64,000 bases of DNA from Xylocopa sonorina (GCF_050948175.1 NC_135199.1:13706501-13770500); one strand, 5' to 3'. Counted from the first letter of the stretch, positions 12,250 through 24,428 are shown. Notes: generated by a model not told the origin, from the sequence alone. Made by a program: numbers and translations.

Positions 12250-13551
12250 ATGACGGGAAAGGGATTCTGCGTAAAGATACGACTGGAACTACACGCCGTA
12301 CGTATAACCAATTTTTCCGTCGTCTAGTGTTTTGAATTTCACGGATACGCGAAATCTTTTCAGGTGACGTGTCCCGGTGTGTGGCTGTGTCCTAACGGGA
12401 AAGTAGCGTTACGAATAACCAGTCTCGGTTCTACCATTGAATCTCACAGAGTATCACCAATTTTTCCGCTATTATTTCACAACGAGTTTAACTTTAAGAA
12501 AACTTTTACACGACTGGCTGCTTTAACAGAGTTACAGCGGTGTTTGGAACAAGAATCTCTCTACGCGGAATTGATACAATGGCTCGATCCGTGTAACCAG
12601 GCCATCCTTTTGGCCAGCTTCGAGACCAGTTTAGCGGATCTCCTCTACCCGGTAACATATTGTAAACGTCTGCTAGCCGGCGTCGACGTCGATCTACTCA
12701 TGGACCCGAGCAAATATTTTCCCGTTTGTACTTTCTTTCTTTCTTTCTTTCTTTCTCTTCGCATGCTCGCTGTGTTGCGTTCCGTGTATGCTTGAGAATA
12801 TGTTTAACGTCTCTACAGGGTATTATCGCGCCAAAAATCGAAGTCTCGACAAAAACGATGATAGAAGAGGTAAAGACTAGCTATCATCCGACCATCGACG
12901 GCACCTATGTGATCAATCCGAAACTAATCGATTCCAAGGTAGTCCCTCCGGTTGATCTATTAAATCGATTCGATTCGAATTCGTGGAATCTTTTTCAGCG
13001 AAAATCTCCCGCTAATAGGAAACGACCCGTCAAAGGTATTATCAGGCAACAAAGAGTTTGCCACGATCGAAGCAAAGCTAAAGGTCAAGTTCAAGCTTGC
13101 GCACCGTAAGTACCGGATTCGCACACGAGGGGACACACGCTAAATAATAAAAATAATTGGTAAATATATTCTCGTAGTGCAGCAGGATATCGATGCGAGT
13201 CGTGTAACGTGCGATACACGGGTCAGGACAACTCGTCCCGACCACGTCGCGTTCCATTTCTCTGCGGTAATCTCCACATCTTCGACAATTGTCCCGTCTG
13301 TTTAAGATACAAGTGCTATTTCTCTGGCCAGTGTAACAATATCTCATGCAACGTATCGAGTGGAAGGGAAAATCGAACAAACGCACACGACTATGACGAA
13401 CGTCGCTGGTATGGTTGCGGCGATCCGTAAGTTTATCGCGCGCTAACTCTACTATACCTGTCTCTCACGATTTATTTGTTTATTTCTATTTTTCAGAACG
13501 GCTTTTTGCGATCAACGGTACAAAAAATGTGGTGAATTTTTTCCAAGCTAA
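12250..13551 (+). CDS. SPATA6: SPATA6 orthologue (sperm-tail/centriole-associated protein)
   Basis: Five exons: 12250-12297, 12364-12723, 12819-13105, 13178-13426 and 13497-13551. They sum to 999 nt, 332 residues plus stop. The N-terminal SPATA6 domain is clear: KIRLELHA spliced to VTCPGVWLCPNG, then a FPLLFH motif, and after the next junction FP|GIIAPKIEVSTKT, the conserved end of the domain. In mammals SPATA6 builds the sperm connecting piece; that role is family knowledge and not shown here. The C-terminal third is Cys-rich (CESC, CPVC, CYFSGQC) and may bind metal, which is inference. Introns are 66 to 95 bp. The second intron uses an unusual donor, CCC|GTTTGT, followed at once by (CTTT)n, but the phase and family alignment across it are right. 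The gene is convergent with NOA1, with 44 bp between stop codons. Confidence 0.92.
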
Positions 13552-13595
13552 ATGGAAACGACCAACACGATAGATATATAGAATAATATGTATGC

Positions 13596-16138
13596 TTAAC
13601 ATTTTATTTTCACCTGTTTTCCTAACGAATACATCGGAGTTCCTTGAATCCTCGGACCGGAAAGATGCACGGATTTTGTCAACAATGCCGGAGACCTCAA
13701 ATATATACCACGAGCCTGTGGCGTCCATGCTCTTAACAAAGCGTTGTCGTTTTTCTGTGCCGTAATCGCAACCCACCCTGTCGAGCAGACGTCTCGATTA
13801 TCAATGAATAATAATCCGTTAACTTTTAATTAATTACCTGCACTTGAAAGCACTACGTCAGCGGCGGATACAGCTCTTAGACCAGTTACTTTCATCTCTT
13901 TTGATTCCAATCTTGGCCATACTTTCAATCGTTCTGGATCGTTTTTGGGCACGACGAAAGCTTCGGTTTCCAACAATCGATCGTATACCTCGTCCGCATC
14001 GGCGGTATAACACATCGTCACGGGTAGCTGGTTACTCGTGAATAGGGTGCATCTGTTCGATAGTGATTAAAAGAGAGAGAAAATCTCGAGTTCGCTCGAT
14101 TGAGATTCGCGACTGTTCTACGTTATACGAATAAACTACCGAATAAAATATTCTCCCTCCAGATAATCTAATCTTCCCATACCAGCCACGAACATGGTTT
14201 CGCTCGGTCTCATTATGAACGTCCTAGGTGAGATAATTTGTTGCGGTAGCGTCAGCAACAGTTCATCTGTCGTTAATAGATCTAGTATTTGATCTCTCTG
14301 AATAGTACCAGGAGTATCGTAACACCAACGACTATGTTCGTATTCCGGGCTAGATTCGTCTAAAACAGGCTTTCTCAACATGAACTTGTGCGATTTTTCA
14401 GAGAAAGGATCGCTCTCTTCATCTTTCAGCGAATTCCCACTATACGTTCTACCAACGTGATCTAGGTGAGGAAAGAATAGAAAATAATATAACTGTGGGA
14501 AACTATGCGTAGAACGAAAAAGTTATGCATCGACTTCACCTTCGAGCGTCGCAAATTTCATGTTCCCCGTTCTGCTAAACTGATAATCCCTATATTTTAA
14601 TAGTTCCCTTCGATAGAATTGCTCTTTCCTAAGTCTTTGTATTCTTAATCTAATTTTCTTTTCAGTAGGGTTCAAGATTGGAAATTTTAATAAATTCAAC
14701 GTTGTGCCTGGCCAACCAGATACTGTCGCGCGTTGTACAAGATCAATGGCTTGTACTTTGCAATAATCCGAGTTTAATAAAACATTGAACAAAGAAGACT
14801 TTCCAACGTTTGTACAGCCGATTAAATAAACATCGCCTAAAATGTTTACCATTAGAAAGCGTGTAGAGTATGAAAAATTGGTGAAAAACGACAATAACCT
14901 TTGTGCCGCCACTTATACTGCAACTTGTTTATAAGTTCCTCTATACCGTAACCAGTTTTTGCAGATACGAGTTGTACGTGGGTAATATTTTCTCTTTTCA
15001 CGTTTGTTACATCCACTACCGTATCTACCAACAGCTGTTTAATGTGGTCAAAAAAATCGGGGCTGTCCCTTGGTAGCAAGTCGATTTTGTTTCCCACGAG
15101 AAAAATAGGAGTAAAAGGATGCATAATACCTCTCAGACCAGGCCAAATGCTACAAGGGAAATCGGTCAAGTCGACTATTAAAATGATAGCACATTTTTTA
15201 CGTTTAATTACGCTTAACAAATTTGGATAATCGTCTATCGACACTTTCACTTCTAAAGCGGCATTGTAAAATTTTAAGAAATGACATCTCTGACATATCA
15301 TCGATTTCAGATCTTCGTTGCTTTTATGTAGAAATAATTCCGATGGCAAATATCCAGGAATAGCTGGATCTTTACAATGCATTAAAGCACCGCATCCGCC
15401 GCACGGAATACAGCTTACTTCTGAATTAACATCCGGTGTACCATAATATTTATACCAATCGACGTCGATTAAAGTATCGTCAAATTGTTCGTAATCGCAC
15501 ATCCAGTCGTACGGAATTTTCCATAACTCTCCTAGCGGCGCATTGCCATTGGACATATAATTTTCAAACTGTTCAGCGTCGATACTGCTTTCGCCGCTCA
15601 GGCGGTTCTTTCTCATCTCCAAGTATTTCTCGTATAAATCTTTGTATTTCGTATTCAGTAAATCCGTATTCAGATCTTTAGTACTCTCTTGTCCCGAATC
15701 GTCGATTACTTGGTACGAATCTACCATTGCGTACGGCATATGTAAAGGCTTTCGTTCCTCAGCATCCCCGTTTGTATCGTGGTCATCCTCTTCGACTCCT
15801 GTTCTGGCACAGTCCGTCTCGCCCCTCTGCTTCGTTTGGTTTCCTAAAGCAACGCTAAATACAGACTGTTCGGCAACCTTTTCGTAATCCACTTTTTTTA
15901 CGGATTGAAAATTTTCTTTCAATCTGTTCTTATATTCCTGCTGTTTCGCAATTACATTTTTTAAATCCAGGTAATCGCAATAGAGCAACTTATCCCGAAG
16001 TGCCAAAACTTTTGGATCCGCCTCAAACTGAATACTTCTGCACAAAATATTTTCCCTGAATTGTCGTAGTCTTGGATTACGACATAAACCGCTCGTACGT
16101 AATTGAAATAACCAAAATCGAATGCTAGATATTTGCAT
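13596..16138 (-). CDS. NOA1: NOA1, circularly permuted mitochondrial GTPase
   Basis: Five exons on the minus strand: 16138-14899, 14836-14540, 14461-14140, 14034-13838 and 13777-13596. They total 2238 nt, 745 residues. Like bacterial YqeH, the GTPase motifs are permuted: G4 NKID (350-353) and G5 SAKTGYG (392-398) precede the P-loop GCTNVGKS (420-427), and PGTT follows. A Cys4-type zinc site precedes the GTPase (C243, C246 or C249, then C282, C285). The basic, Arg-containing N terminus (IRFWLFQLRTSGLCRNPRLR) is consistent with mitochondrial import. The family acts in mitochondrial ribosome assembly and respiration. All introns are short (61 to 105 bp). An AATAAA lies inside the last codons (13603-13608, minus strand), so the 3' UTR may be very short. 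Length is close to the human protein, about 700 residues. Confidence 0.96.
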
Positions 16139-16287
16139 GTTGCATGTCGAAGTGTAAGTAGATAATTAAAATGATAGCACCTTCTTAAAACTGCACTGTT
16201 TATACATGTTCACATAACCTACGAACCGTCCGCGTGCATCGAAAGATGAATCTTTTAAGAGGTAAGAGAGAGTCCGATGCTGTAAGG

Positions 16288-16593
16288 AAGAGCGAGACGG
16301 ATGATACCGGCTCCACTCTGAAACCCGTGGCGCCATCTCTGTGAAAAGTGCTCAAACTGCTCGCACCGCGTTATCGGCAGCGAAGTAAACTACTTACCGG
16401 CTGGTGGCGCCATCTCTGTGGCGAGTGCTAAAACTACTCGTCGAATAGTTTCCGGGCTCGCCACAGAGATGGCGCCACTAGTCGGTAAGTAGTTTACTTC
16501 GCTGTCGATAACGCGGTGCGAGCAGTTTGAGCACTTTTCACAGAGATGGCGCCACGTGTTCCAAAGTGGGGCCGGTATCATCTGTCTCGCTCT
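16288..16593. repeat. Non-coding foldback (about 153 bp arms) with four GGCGCCATCTCTG cores
   Basis: The two halves (16288-16440 and 16441-16593) are almost perfect inverted copies with essentially no spacer. The outer ends read AGCGAGACGGATGATACCGG on the left and its near-complement on the right, and I count only scattered mismatches between the arms. The motif GTGGCGCCATCTCTGTG occurs at 16327-16343 and 16404-16420 on the plus strand and at 16462-16478 and 16539-16555 on the minus strand. Weak similarity between the flanks (a TAAGAGAG block) may extend the arms to about 16256 and 16620. No open frame is conserved. A MITE or foldback element is the simplest reading. It sits 150 bp upstream of the NOA1 start codon. 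Confidence 0.85.
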
Positions 16594-19500
16594 TTCTTAT
16601 AGCTCTCTTACTTACTTGTAAAGCGGGAAACATAATTTATCTTACTCCAGTTGTTTTGCAAGTTTCAGGGTAAAATAGGGACTATTATAATATGAACGAA
16701 ACTGATGTTTCTCTGAAAAAACAAAAATCTCAATTTCCCTGGCATTATTTATGCTTTTAGGGTGTAGCATCGGCCGTAAAAATTTGTCACGCGTGTAGCG
16801 AATCACCCTGTATAGGTGTAGTAATGGAACACAAATACATATAATACACTATATAAACGTATAAATAAGAAATATGAATTGCGATACGTTGCCACGATAC
16901 AGAAATTCCTCAAGCCCGATACGTTTGCACGTTACTCCGACTCGGCGCATTAAAGTAGTCGAACGTAGAAAAAAGGAATAAATAATTGTCGATAAAGCGT
17001 ACGTGATCGACAGCATGTATCACCGCAAGGTCGTCACGTTCTAACTCGTGTCAATCACACAGAGGTCGCGCAGTTTCCTTCGTGCTGTCCAAACAGAAGA
17101 GACGAGGAAAGCTTTTGCTTTTTTAAGCTGGAGAGAGAGAGAGAGACTGAGACTGAGACTGAAAATTTACGATGCGGAAGCAATAGTGTAGCATTTAGTT
17201 TTATCTTTTATCCGCAAAATGTTCGATTTTTAACGAACCGAACAACCGAGCCAGCAGAAAGGACAAGCGATTAAGTAAGTGAGAAACAACAATGGATGAC
17301 AATAAAGCCTAGGACACACCGAATCACTTTTGCCGAGTGAGTTAATTCACGTCTGAAACTATACGTGTGAGTCGTGAAACTGAAATAGATAGACAATAAA
17401 TCAGATAGATGGCATCTGTTTTTTCTTTTATTATTCGAAATTAAAGGAACGGCGGAGATGAAGGAAGGAGAGCAAAGGAAATCGAACGTTAACCGAGAAA
17501 ATGTTGCGAATGGTCAGAGTGCTCGTTTCAATTCTATTGCCAAGTGACAAGAGCTTCCGTATCTTAATTAATCTAAATCGGAATATTATTAAAATTAAAT
17601 AAAAGAAAGATTACCTATTAGTTACGGAATATATCAACTGATCTATGGGAACAATAAATTAGTTGTTCCCGTTTAATCGAAATGAATTCGATGGTGCCGA
17701 TGGTCACGGTCGACCAATCAGTCGAGCAATCAGCTCTAAAATGAAACCCTTAGAATTACAAGGTGTTGGAAGGTTTAAGGTCATCTTAAGGAAGGAGGTC
17801 GTTTTCTGTCTACATAAAAGAAAATGTTAAAAATATATTTTATCACGAAGAAAAGCACGTGGATATGGTATGTTTGGCGCGCTAAACGAGCCAACGAGCT
17901 AAACTTTAGATGAACTAATTATAAAACGATTGAAACCATCCATGAAAAAGTGGTCACAGATAGATAGATTTAGTAATTGTACGTAGTTGAAAAGTAGTTG
18001 TTAGTAATTGAATCTGATTTGACTATTTTAAAATGCGATCAGTTCTATAGACGAAGCGAAGAGCAAGTAATCACGTAGTCGGTTAAATCGTTCGGACCGA
18101 TTATGTAGAGGTTGTAGGTCTCTGAAAGCATTTTTTCATTGACTCGCAGGCACTTGGTGCGCGCGTCATCGATCGACCGACCGAGCTGTAGTCGAGGTGC
18201 TCGTGCCACGTATACGCTTTCCATCGCTCTTGGATAGAGTTTGAATTTCATTTCTTTCAACAGCAAACCTCGCAAAGTATTATTATCGACGAAGAAACGA
18301 AAGATAGAATGGCGAGTTGGCGCATTCGTCTTTTGTAAACACCCACATATCTGCGACGCGTAAATTATTCTGGCACGCAAACAGTATTATTCAACGCGTG
18401 GATAATAAGACGCACACAGTGGATAGGAATAATCAGCCAGGCAGGACATTAGCATTGCTTCAACTGGTACATTAAAAAACAAATACCTAGCTTTTCTCCC
18501 TATCTTGTACATTTCCATATCTAGTCGTACACTGAAACTTCAAAGAAAGGGCAACAACCATACCAGTAAACGGAAAATGAGAATTTCGTTTCTTCTTCCG
18601 TTATTATATTATTTCTCGGAGAGAAATAGTCGTTCTCGAAGGCAACGAACAGATCCTGCTGGCTTTTATGCGTCTGGCACGATTCCCGAGTTTAACGTAT
18701 CGTTATAAATAACGTCTGGTCTACTCGTGTTTGCTAGCTACCATTCCTGTCTACGTACGTACGTAAGTACTACCTGCAAACACCGAATTCCGCGTCATTC
18801 CGCGGATATTTCCATTCTTTCCAACTATTTTTCATTCTTTCCTTTCGAACTTTTCTAAAAGGGGACCTTAAATAATTCATTTTCTGCAAACTGTTATAAT
18901 ATAAGCGCACACGTTACATAAGAGAACGCGAAAGCGTTTCGGAACGATCGGTGGAACTTTCGTCGCCATAGAACCCGACAGTGAAGAAAAACGACAGCCA
19001 CTTGAAGGTGTCGTACATAAATTAACGGTAAGGGTGTTCGATTGTTTTGCGACTACCGATGCACAGGTGTTACATTTTAAATACATAGAGAGAAACTTTT
19101 AGCACGCATCTACGCGTAGCTGTAGATATTAGATATGTAACAATCAAGGTTAATTAATTGTAAGTCAGTTCCGTCCACGTCGATACCTTCGGATCTCGTT
19201 GAACTCGTGTTAACTCGACTTGTATCAGATTAGGGTGGGCCATTGCTTAAGTTTCAATCGCCGCCAACAAGTTTCTTAGAAAGCTTCGCGTATACAGTAT
19301 ACAGATGTACGTGTACGTTACGTATGCATACGTATGCAGGAGGCTTTCATCCGAACCCAAGCTTGCTGTTTATATAGACTATAAACAGAAGATAAGCTGG
19401 GAAACGGTCCGTAGCCAACTCCGGTCTACACTTCCATATCTATCTACGTATTGGTAAAGTTTACTGTCGAGGCTTTTTTTTCTTTTTTTTGCGCGCGCGC

Positions 19501-20047
19501 GCTTCTCTTAAAAATATTGTTTAACGAGTGAACCATTTCCACTGCGATTAGCATAGAAAAGTTACTTTCTGAATATAGCAATGATAATTTAAATTATCAT
19601 AAAACTCCTGTAAAGTGTAGACCGTTGTTCTATTTGTTGAATATGTATCGGAATTTTGTCGCGAACGTAGCATATAACGACTCTCAACTCTCGTTTATAT
19701 TTTTCGCCTCCTCTAATCATCGAATCAAATTTTTTCAATCAATATCCGAGCGAAAGATATTTTATCGATAGAACAAGTTTATCAGAAACTATTTTCATAC
19801 ACGTCTTCAAACTCCGTGGAACATCTAAGAATCGAATCTGTCGTTATACAATAGCGATCGAACAATGAGAATAGCTTATTTTAATCAAGATTAACGAATA
19901 GAATATATTTATTTTCTTTATTTACGAAGATTAACGTATCTAGGTAAATACGTACTGCGCCGTATAGTCATATTGAAATCGAGCTTCATATCGTTGCAAG
20001 TTTATTCCAAGTGGATTCTACCCGAAGCCGTTGAAAGATTCATGATA
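16594..20047. other. Intergenic interval between NOA1 and the Tc1 element
   Basis: I see no gene here. The interval is A+T-rich with short GA and AC runs, a perfect 20 bp palindrome at 19581-19600 and a small hairpin near 19368-19390. The minus-strand frame at 18045-18380 (111 codons) has no family or splice support. Regulatory or non-coding RNA content cannot be judged by eye. Confidence 0.5.
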
Positions 20048-20049
20048 TA

Positions 20050-20270
20050 CAGTGCTGGACAAAAGTATTGGCACAGCATGATTGTTATGATAAAAATGCT
20101 TATAACTATGAAACAAATTGTTAAAAAGGAAAAATTTGTTTACACGTTTATTTATTTATTATTCTAGATTATTATTTAACAGAAACAGTAATATAAATAA
20201 AGTGATATGCGAAATAATAACAAAAACATATTTATTGAGCGTTTTAAGCATGGACAAAAGTATTGGCACA
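20050..20270 (+). repeat. Left 221 bp terminal inverted repeat of the Tc1 element
   Basis: This matches the complement of 21478-21698 with no mismatch that I could see. It carries an outer and an inner copy of the presumed transposase-binding repeat GGACAAAAGTATTGGCACA, about 195 bp apart. The match stops just after the inner copy. Confidence 0.92.
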
Positions 20271-20299
20271 AATGATTGAAAGTACTTAGAAATTAAAAA

Positions 20300-21328
20300 T
20301 TAATATTTGGTTGGCCCTCCATTCCTCATGATAACTTCCTTCAATCGTTTTGGCATTGAAGTTACCAATTTTTTTGTAAAATCCGGCTCTATATTGTTCC
20401 ATTCTTGTAAAATAATAGCTTTTAATTGGTTTTTGTTTGTTATATTATATTTTCTAATTTTTTTTTCTAATTCATTCCAAACATGTTCGATGGGATTCAT
20501 GTCTGGACTCTGGGGTGGGGTATTTAATGTATGTGCGGTATTGTAAACGATCCATTGTCGTACAATATAGGCAGTATGTTTTGGATCATGGTCTTGTTGA
20601 AAATAAAAATCACGCGGGAGATTTAATTTATTAGCACTTTTAAATAAATTTTCCTTTAATATATTTAAATATACATATTTGTCCATAATCTCATCTATGA
20701 ATACTAATTCGCCAACCCCAGACGCTGCAATGGAACCCCATACCATGACTCCACCTCCTCCATGTTTCACAGTGGCTTGTAAATGTTGTGGATCCATTTC
20801 CGTATTTGGCTTTCTCCAAACTAATACTCTGCCATCTGATTTAAATATATTAAATTTAGTTTCATCTGAAAATAATACGTTATTCCAGAATGTGGGATCC
20901 TTTTTTATAAATTCTTTTGCAAATTCTTTTCTCATCTTCCGATTCTTCTTGGATATGTATGGTTTCCTTCTTGCGACACACGCAGAATATCCCGCATCTT
21001 TTAACACTCTCCGTATAGTTTTCGAACTTACTTCTTTTTTATTTTCTTCATTTAACTTTGCTCTAAGTTGTGATGAGTTTAATTTACAATTTATTTTCAC
21101 TTCCTTTACAATTTTCCGTTTTTCTCTAACTGTTAACTTTGAGGGACGTCCACTTCGATTCCTACTTTTGAAATCTGATTGATTCTCAAATCGTTTTACG
21201 ACACTTCTAATAGTGAATCGACTTCTATTAACACTTTTTGCTATTTCACTATAAGATTTTCGCATTTTGTGCAAATTTAATATTATTTTTCTCTCTTCAC
21301 TTGTAGTTTCTTTCCCTCTTCTTGACAT
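20300..21328 (-). CDS. Tc1/mariner transposase, DD34E, apparently intact
   Basis: A single 342-codon frame runs from ATG (21328) to TAA, the usual length for Tc1 transposases. The N-terminal half has paired-type helix-turn-helix signatures (SYSEIAKSVNRSRFTIRSVV, about residues 25-44; a second helical region around 68-112) with a GRPSKL AT-hook-like linker at 60-65. The RNase H-like catalytic core keeps all acidic residues: D155 in FSDET, D246 in QQDHDPKHT and E281 in PIEHVWNELE, with exactly 34 residues between the last two. The GGGGVMVWG motif at 190-198 is also present. No stop or frameshift interrupts it. Activity is inferred from integrity and not shown. Confidence 0.96.
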   Translation of the reverse strand: MSRRGKETTSEERKIILNLHKMRKSYSEIAKSVNRSRFTIRSVVKRFENQSDFKSRNRSGRPSKLTVREKRKIVKEVKINCKLNSSQLRAKLNEENKKEVSSKTIRRVLKDAGYSACVARRKPYISKKNRKMRKEFAKEFIKKDPTFWNNVLFSDETKFNIFKSDGRVLVWRKPNTEMDPQHLQATVKHGGGGVMVWGSIAASGVGELVFIDEIMDKYVYLNILKENLFKSANKLNLPRDFYFQQDHDPKHTAYIVRQWIVYNTAHTLNTPPQSPDMNPIEHVWNELEKKIRKYNITNKNQLKAIILQEWNNIEPDFTKKLVTSMPKRLKEVIMRNGGPTKY

Positions 21329-21477
21329 TGTTGCTTGTTATATTTCCTATGTTGCTAATCGACTGAACTTAAGGATGACTGTTAGAAAAAATGACTATCA
21401 GGGAATCCCCTACCTATACCATCAAGTGACAATCGGATTTTTTTCGGAGAGATACAACTACACTAAATTTTGTATAA

Positions 21478-21698
21478 TGTGCCAATACTTTTGTCCATGC
21501 TTAAAACGCTCAATAAATATGTTTTTGTTATTATTTCGCATATCACTTTATTTATATTACTGTTTCTGTTAAATAATAATCTAGAATAATAAATAAATAA
21601 ACGTGTAAACAAATTTTTCCTTTTTAACAATTTGTTTCATAGTTATAAGCATTTTTATCATAACAATCATGCTGTGCCAATACTTTTGTCCAGCACTG
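21478..21698 (-). repeat. Right 221 bp terminal inverted repeat of the Tc1 element
   Basis: This is the inverted partner of 20050-20270 and ends CCAGCACTG directly before the duplicated TA. The near-identity of the two long arms argues for a young insertion or recent gene conversion between the arms. Confidence 0.92.
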
Positions 21699-21700
21699 TA

Positions 21701-22898
21701 TGTACGTCGCTTGTTATGACGTGTCGCGATATATTGGAAAAACGAACAGGCTAGTCTTTTCGATACTTTTTTCATGAAATAATTGCACGTAGTAAGTTTG
21801 AGAAATAATTGCTCCCTAGTAGTAGCAGCGTTCTGCTTTCTGATTCTTCGTTTCCCGTCGTTCTGCCTGTCGTTCTTCCAAAATTATACCTCTTTTGCCT
21901 TGGCACACACGATTGCATCATCAGACTCGAGGATCACTGGTATCCACGAGACTGCTCTAATCGTGTTCAAAGTTACGTCTATAACGATAATACTCGATTT
22001 CATTGTATTTGTAAGGAAAAGTGTCGGTTATTTTAATAATTAACATTAAAATAAGGGAATAGAATCGATATTATGAGAAAGTATTCGCAGATGGATGCTG
22101 ACTGTTTTCAGCGGATAACGTTGAATAACAACGCAATACCTCACCTTAATCGATTTGTACGTCATCGCGCGAGTCTTCGTAGCGTCGAAAAAAAGAGATG
22201 CTTCGCCACTTTAACGTCGAACGTTGATCCTTGCACACGTGTACATACGTATTGTTAAAACCAATACGTTATTTTAATCGTGCTGCGGATATGCGATTAT
22301 CGCAATGATGACGCGAATGATGCAACGGTGGTTATAAAATATTTTATTACCTACGACGAAATGATACGTACGTACGTGTGTATGCAAACTATGAAATCAG
22401 AATATAAAAGAAGCGATAGCATAATATGATACGGTGCTGGTTCGCTTTAATCGATCGGTCGGTCGCTCTGTATCGATCATCATCGATCCGATGCCGATTT
22501 TAACCATATTTTCGACTAAATAATATCGTAGGTAAACAATCAACCATTAGGCTTACGTAATAATAACAAGGCTGTGATGTATAAAGTTAGAACGCAATAT
22601 GGTGCTGATTATACGTATAGGCAACAAGTTCACGCGATGTCGGCCGATTGAAAACAAACTTCGATGGACGATACGAGTATGCGCGTAACGTAACAATTGT
22701 CCATGTGTGCGTGCCTACGTTCAAACTAAACGGCTAAACGACACCAGAAGACCAAGTAATGTAATGTTTCTCATCTGTTTCCCCCCTCGTTTCTCTTTTC
22801 CCTCGTCCGTTCTTTGTCCTCTCACTTGGTGTATTCGCATTCACGTTTTACCCTGCACGCTCTTCGTATACGTACGTACACAAGTAGCCAAGATCAAG

Positions 22899-22936
<38 letters not shown>

Positions 22937-24376
22937 TCTTTTCTACGTCGCGTGATGTTATACGTGGCCATTGTGCGCGCGCATCTTTTCCAAAACAACG
23001 CACGCCACGACCGCCCCGGTGTCATTTCCCGTTCTCTCTGTGTTTATCCGATGCTGATCCTATATAGCGCAAGTATAAAGTATAAGTAAACATCTCGAGC
23101 GTGTAATATCTAACGATCGAGTCGATAAACTCTTTTTGCTTTAACTTTTTCGAAAAACATTTACCAATCGTACGTGCGGAATGGTGTTATTACCGGCATG
23201 TCAATTCCAAACACAGTGATTCTCAAGCGTTCCGAACTGAAAACTAAACTATAAACAATTAACTAAATAACCGTGTCCTCGATTCCGAGAGATTGGTGAA
23301 GAAACGAATTTGAAAAGATCCGAATAGAAAAGTGGGAAGAGAGGAAAGAGAAAGGTGAGCTTGATGATGAATACGAACTGATATATGAATCAGTGGTGAA
23401 TGTTATTGCATCATACGATTGGATAATTCGATAGTCAGAGTGGTAAGGAAAAGGAAGAGAGCCTCTGCTCGCGGGAGGTACGTGACGCGGCACGGTTTTC
23501 AGAGGGCGTCGCCGAAGTCGGGGCCGATTCGACGTAGAAGCAGCGGAAAGGCCAGGAGGAGAGTGTATTGTATTGTAGCGGCGGCTGCAACGCATCGCGT
23601 GGTAGGGATAGAGGATTCGTCGATGCTCGGACACGGAGGTGTAGGCGAGCGGTGGGGCTGTTGGTAAGCGTAGCGACCATTTTGCGAAGTTCAGTCGGAA
23701 ACCAACTGCCGAGCAGTGAGGGAAGGTAAACGAAAGGGCCCCGATGTGTTAGCCGAAGGATTTTTAATGCGCTTCCGAGCCCGGTTACCGCTACGTGCGA
23801 GAGGCTGTGCGATACCGACTACCGGAATAGCGACCATCCAGAGATTTTCATCTCGAGGACTGGGATCGTTGGGGACTGGAATCGCGGGACTGGACGAGTC
23901 GAGAAGAAATCGAAACAGCTCTATCCGTTCGTATCGACGAGTAGCGGACAAGTGAAAATACGATCGAGCCAGAGAGAACTGGGGAACGAAGAAAATTAAG
24001 TGCAGCGTCAAACTCTGTGATAGTATTTATTCAATCGATTCATCCGCCACGGTAACATCGCGACACCTGACAAAAAGAACAGAAACCGTAAAACGTAGAT
24101 AGTCTTTATATATTTATTTATATCTGTGATACCGACACCGATATACATCAAACAATCCTGAGAGTCCAAGTGCGAGTGAGGGAGAGAGTGTACGTCGGAG
24201 AGCGAAGAGTAAAAGGTGAAGGAAGAGAGAATTCAACGGAATAGCGGGAAAGAAGATAATATCAGTATCTTAGTGGATATAGATCAGTTTCATGTATATA
24301 CAACTGACTCTTTTTTACGATTATTGATATCGGTTTTAAGGTAGAGAAAGTGGTGGGAGAAAGGGAGGGAGAGAGA

Positions 24377-24428
<52 letters not shown>

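Larger units (their letters stand above)
20050..21698 (-). mobile_element. Full-length Tc1-type DNA transposon
   Basis: The element is 1649 bp and flanked by TA target-site duplications (20048-20049 and 21699-21700). It begins CAGTGCTGGACAAAAGTATT, very like the ends of nematode Tc1. The inverted repeats are about 221 bp, and each holds the same 19-mer, GGACAAAAGTATTGGCACA, once near the outer tip and once at the inner end, an IR/DR arrangement as in Sleeping Beauty-like elements. A single uninterrupted transposase gene lies on the minus strand. Base composition is clearly more A+T-rich than neighbouring exons. Confidence 0.96.

Noticed and set aside
18045..18380. 111-codon minus-strand open frame
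   Set aside because: It stands alone with no splice junctions, no recognisable motif and ordinary intergenic composition.
19973..20167. Small frames at the two edges of the Tc1 element (also 21581-21775)
   Set aside because: They are mirror images produced by reading through the identical terminal inverted repeats.
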